A DNA stretch of 9,645 bases. It comes from Nitrospira sp. GTDB lineage: Bacteria; Nitrospirota; Nitrospiria; Nitrospirales; Nitrospiraceae. Where the stretch lies: the NCBI GenBank assembly GCA_025361385.1, contig JANYAJ010000057.1, positions 1 through 9,645 on the forward strand, in the 5' to 3' direction. Shown one piece after another: positions 7,157 through 9,645 of this stretch; the first letter of the stretch is position 1; each line of letters starts with the position of its first letter. The translations under genes and the position numbers were made by a program. The notes under the pieces are model-generated. The model ran no database searches, was not told where the DNA came from, and worked only from the letters and a program-made list of their open reading frames with translations.

Positions 7157-8092
7157 ATGATGTATTGCCTCAAACGAATCGCGGCGTATCTTGCGCTCCC
7201 TCTGCTGTTCCTGCTGGGATGGACTCAGGCCAGTTGGGCGGAAACCACAGCACAAAGCACCCACTGGGGAGCACTTGCGTTCCCCGACCACGACCGTACC
7301 GTCTCACTCGGTTTCACCACCGATCGCTTCACAGAGTTTGACGGAGCAGGTAAACGCTATAACGATATGCGGCAAACCGACGGCTTTAACTTATGGTCGC
7401 TGAGCTGGACGGAACGTCTGGAGCACTTCAAGGGCTGGAATGCCAACCTTACGGTCGGGGCCGGCCCCACACAAGACCACTTTAGCCGGTATCTCCAGAA
7501 CGACGTCGTGCACAAGTTCCGCGGCCTGACCCCTGTGCCGGTCGGCGCCACACGCGATGCGATCGACTTCATGACCAGTGGGACGTTGACGAAATGGACG
7601 GGACTCTTGGGGAGCGACGATGTCTTTTTCTACGGGATAGGAGCAGCGGCAGGGTCCCTCTACTATGAGCCCTATGCCCAAATGGGCTTTAGGCGGCTAT
7701 CGCTATTGGAGTTTGTGCCGATTGTGTCCGATTACATACGTTTCTCCGCGTTAGCCCGTGCCGGCCGTCCCTTCAGCGGAGCCGCCTTTCACGAAGTCTC
7801 CAACCATTCCTACCTCGGGCAGGCGTCCGTCGGGATCGGCAACTACCGTCGAACAGACTGCGACACCCCTTGGGAAATTGAAGTCGGCCTGACCGTGGAT
7901 TCAGGTTTGTTTGTGGACCACAGGGGAGATTCGCTGGAAGAACGGTTCGTGACAATGGCGTTGCGCTACTCAGCCGTGACCTTTGAAACCTGGAATGACC
8001 TCATCAACCAGAAGGACTACGGCCCAACCTTCGGCGCTCGCCTAACCCTGGATGTGCTCTACCTCTACGACCGGCTCACCGACTTCCACTAG
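7157..8092 (+). CDS. Secreted, probable outer-membrane beta-barrel protein (paralogue 2)
   Basis: This is a 311-residue paralogue of the preceding secreted protein, gapless against it except for one extra C-terminal residue (ends DRLTDFH instead of DRLTHF). The signal peptide is MMYCLKRIAAYLALPLLFLLGWTQASWA, written here as residues 1-20 MMYCLKRIAAYLALPLLFLL plus GWTQASWA, cut after Ala28. It diverges more between the copies than the mature part does. Differences cluster in two places: about residues 108-124, just after the GPTQD block, and about 185-200 (LLEFVPIVSDYIRFS in this copy). Both could be surface loops or ends of strands. The blocks HWGALAFPDHDRT, FMTSGTLTKWTGLLG and NQKDYGPTFGARLTLD are unchanged. 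The extra His after the terminal Phe is unusual for a BAM beta-signal but may be tolerated. Function is unknown. A copy of the inverted-repeat element starts one base after the stop codon. Confidence 0.75.
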   Translation: MMYCLKRIAAYLALPLLFLLGWTQASWAETTAQSTHWGALAFPDHDRTVSLGFTTDRFTEFDGAGKRYNDMRQTDGFNLWSLSWTERLEHFKGWNANLTVGAGPTQDHFSRYLQNDVVHKFRGLTPVPVGATRDAIDFMTSGTLTKWTGLLGSDDVFFYGIGAAAGSLYYEPYAQMGFRRLSLLEFVPIVSDYIRFSALARAGRPFSGAAFHEVSNHSYLGQASVGIGNYRRTDCDTPWEIEVGLTVDSGLFVDHRGDSLEERFVTMALRYSAVTFETWNDLINQKDYGPTFGARLTLDVLYLYDRLTDFH

Positions 8093-8093
8093 C

Positions 8094-8232
8094 GCGGGAT
8101 GCTGAAAAAGTCCGTCAGCTGGGGCAACGCTGAACGATGAGTGATGAGCTATGAGCGAAAAGCGATGTTCACTTCAGCGTTCAATGACTCACTCGCTGCG
8201 GCCTTGCCGAACGAACTTTTTGAGCATCCCGC
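8094..8232. repeat. MITE-like inverted-repeat element, copy 2
   Basis: Terminal arms of 17 bases, GCGGGATGCTGAAAAAG (8094-8110) and CTTTTTGAGCATCCCGC (8216-8232), are inverse with one mismatch. An inner exact inverted pair is AACGCTGAA (8126-8134) and TTCAGCGTT (8173-8181). The stretch 8174-8207 is identical to part of copy 1. At 139 bp without coding capacity it fits a MITE or REP-like element. It lies directly after a plus-strand gene and before a minus-strand gene, where a long hairpin could stop transcription from either side. Confidence 0.72.
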
Positions 8233-8314
8233 AAGAATATTCTCCGGTTGCACCACGCCTAAACCATCATCGTTCTGGTGTATCACAACATGGCCCGAGC
8301 CCTGCTAGCCGAGC

Positions 8315-8644
8315 TTACCACTCTTTAAAGATCACGAATACACCACCAGCCATGAGGGCAAACCCCGCCAGATAGTTCCACTTCAGCGGCTCTTTCAAGT
8401 ACCACACGGAAAAGGCACAGAACACCACCAACGTGATCACTTCCTGTATCGTCTTCAATTGTGCCGCAGAAAACTCGTAGTGCCCAATCCGGTTGGCCGG
8501 CACCTGAAAACAATATTCGAAGAAGGCGATGCCCCAGCTCGCCAGGATCACAATCCACAAGGGCGAATCCTTGTACTTCAGATGCCCGTACCAAGCGAAG
8601 GTCATGAAGATATTGGAAACGGTGAGCAGGAGAATGGTTTGCAT
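8315..8644 (-). CDS. DUF486 / DMT_6-family small membrane protein
   Basis: This 109-residue protein has four hydrophobic segments (about 2-18, 28-46, 68-83 and 89-106), the size and layout of the DUF486 (DMT_6) family of the drug/metabolite transporter superfamily. Recognisable family-like features are the N-terminal TILLLTVSNIFMTFAWYGHL, the central FFEYCFQVPANRIGHYEFSA with conserved Gln, Pro and Asn, LKTIQEVITL, and FSVWYLKEPLKWNYLAGF. It probably sits in the inner membrane and, like other four-helix DMT proteins, may work as a dimer; the transported compound is not known. AAAGGAG is only three bases from the ATG, a tight spacing, but the N-terminus fits the family so I keep this start. 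It lies 94 bases downstream of uvrA on the same strand and may be read with it. Confidence 0.85.
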   Translation of the reverse strand: MQTILLLTVSNIFMTFAWYGHLKYKDSPLWIVILASWGIAFFEYCFQVPANRIGHYEFSAAQLKTIQEVITLVVFCAFSVWYLKEPLKWNYLAGFALMAGGVFVIFKEW

Positions 8645-8654
8645 GAGCTCCTTT

Positions 8655-8676
8655 CAGCTTCGAGAGGGAGAAGCTG
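8655..8676 (-). repeat. Small inverted repeat in the leader of the DMT_6 gene
   Basis: CAGCTTC and GAAGCTG form a perfect 7-bp stem with an 8-base loop, ending next to the Shine-Dalgarno sequence (8648-8654). It could influence ribosome access, but a stem of this size can arise by chance. Confidence 0.35.
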
Positions 8677-8738
8677 TCCGCATTCAGTGAACACGGAGCA
8701 TTGTCCGTTTCCGATGCTGATCGCTGAGGGCTAAGACT

Positions 8739-9645
8739 TCAGACCCCTGCTTCTTTTAAGACTTGCCCCGTATACGACCGCTTCGACTTGGCAATTTCTT
8801 TAGGCGGTCCTTCTGCCACGATCTCACCGCCTCGATCGCCGCCCTCCGGCCCAAGGTCGATGATCCAATCGGCATTATGATTACATCGAGGTTATGTTCG
8901 ATCACCAGCACGGTATTCCCCGCTTCCACCAATCGATCCAACACATCCAGCAGCCGTTGCACGTCGGCAAAATGAAGCCCGGTCGTCGGTTCATCCAAAA
9001 TATACATCGTGCGCCCGGTCGGCCGTTTCGACAGTTCACGCGAGAGTTTGACCCGTTGCGCCTCCCCTCCTGACAGGGTCGTGGCAGACTGGCCAAGCTT
9101 CACATAATGCAACCCGACATCGTGCAGCGTATCGAGCTTCCGCTTGATGAAGGGAATATGTTCGAAGAACTGCACGGCATCGTCCACGGTCATATTCAAC
9201 ACGTCGGCAATGCTCTTCCCCTTATGGTGAATTTCCATCGTCTCACGGTTGTACCGTTGTCCTTTGCAGACCTCGCAGGTCACGTAGACATCCGGCAGGA
9301 AATGCATTTCGATCTTGATCAGCCCGTCTCCCTGGCAGGCCTCGCAGCGGCCACCCTTCACATTGAAGCTATAGCGGCCCGGCTTGTACCCCCGCACGCG
9401 AGACTCTGGCAGGTTGGAATAGAGGTCCCGGATGAACCCGAACAGGCCTGTATAGGTCGCGGGGTTCGAGCGCGGAGTCCGCCCGATCGGGGACTGGTCG
9501 ATGTCGATGACTTTATCCAGCGCCTCGACGCCCAACAATTCTTTACAGCCATCGATCTTCGGGTTCTTGTGATAGAGCAGCTGGGAAAGAGAATGGAACA
9601 ATACCTCTAAGACCAACGTACTCTTTCCGGACCCCGACACGCCGG
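8739..9645 (-). CDS. uvrA: UvrA C-terminal part, excision-repair ATPase; frameshifted near its 3' end
   Basis: UvrA is the damage-sensing ABC-type ATPase of the UvrABC nucleotide-excision repair complex. The frame is open to the window edge and enters at the second Walker A (GVSGSGKST). From that point: [20 protein letters not shown] (47-66); zinc module CEAC and CEVC (Cys 99, 102, 122, 125); ABC signature [15 protein letters not shown] (189-203); Walker [14 protein letters not shown] (212-224); and VIEHNLDVI (246-254). After that Ile the frame yields 40 non-UvrA residues and stops at 8756. The next frame encodes the expected [20 protein letters not shown] and ends [14 protein letters not shown], with TGA at 8741-8739. 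One base is missing where a Lys codon is expected. The span given covers the full homologous region. The GTG at 9640 is an internal Val, not a start. Confidence 0.9.
8876..8881 (-). other. uvrA: Site of the one-base frameshift in uvrA
   Basis: The minus strand reads ATC (8881-8879), then AT (8878-8877), then AAT GCC GAT in the new frame. UvrA proteins normally have Ile-Lys-Asn/Thr-Ala-Asp here, so an AAA or AAG codon has lost a base, with an apparent substitution as well. It could be a real mutation or an error in the assembled sequence. Confidence 0.8.

Noticed and set aside
6847..7341. 164-codon plus-strand open frame across repeat copy 1 and the start of paralogue 2
   Set aside because: It is made of repeat DNA plus an out-of-frame reading of the signal-peptide region, with no known domain.
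5844..8092. LpxR-type lipid A deacylase identity for the two barrel-like proteins
   Set aside because: The size and likely barrel form fit, and NDxF/RYND near the N-terminus loosely recalls LpxR. But I could not find the family's catalytic His region or its characteristic C-terminal strand pattern.
9107..9610. 167-codon plus-strand open frame at the right edge
   Set aside because: It is antisense to UvrA, whose zinc-module cysteines and ABC signature are unambiguous.
8756..9645. Intact UvrA ending at 8756
   Set aside because: The last 40 residues of that frame have no UvrA character, while the neighbouring frame carries the conserved C-terminus to a stop at 8739.

Overview
The window reads as chromosomal DNA from a GC-rich Gram-negative bacterium. 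My best guess is a Nitrospira-like member of the Nitrospirota. I base that on two things. Two proteins have the signal peptide and C-terminal aromatic residue of outer-membrane barrels. The intergenic repeats carry arms reading GCGGGATGCTC/GAAAAAG around a CACTCGCTGCGGCCTTGC core, which I remember as common in Nitrospira genomes. That is recall, not a search result.

Layout from left to right. (1) Positions 1-3227, plus strand: two patatin-like phospholipase genes joined by an ATGA stop/start overlap. The first is only a C-terminal end, entering at its Asp-Gly-Gly motif. The second is complete (901 aa) and unusual: about ten hydrophobic segments lie between the nucleophile half and the Asp half of the hydrolase. 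(2) Positions 3213-5675, minus strand: an 820-residue HerA/DUF87-type ATPase that converges on the phospholipase gene and overlaps it by 15 bp. Its linker is encoded by a GA-rich inverted repeat. (3) Positions 5844-8092, plus strand: two tandem paralogous genes for secreted, probably outer-membrane, proteins of about 310 aa, roughly 79% identical in the mature part by hand count. Each is followed at its stop codon by a copy of the same MITE-like inverted-repeat element. (4) Positions 8315-8644, minus strand: a small four-helix membrane protein of the DUF486/DMT_6 family. (5) Positions 8739-9645, minus strand: the C-terminal third of UvrA, running off the window, with a one-base frameshift about 45 codons before its natural stop.

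How the genes fit together. The two phospholipases are almost certainly co-transcribed and translationally coupled, and could act together on membrane lipid. The ATPase has its own divergent promoter region, and no functional link to its neighbours can be proved from sequence alone. The barrel-like paralogues look like a local duplication that carried the downstream repeat with it. UvrA is nucleotide-excision repair housekeeping. I found no tRNA, rRNA, CRISPR array or transposase.
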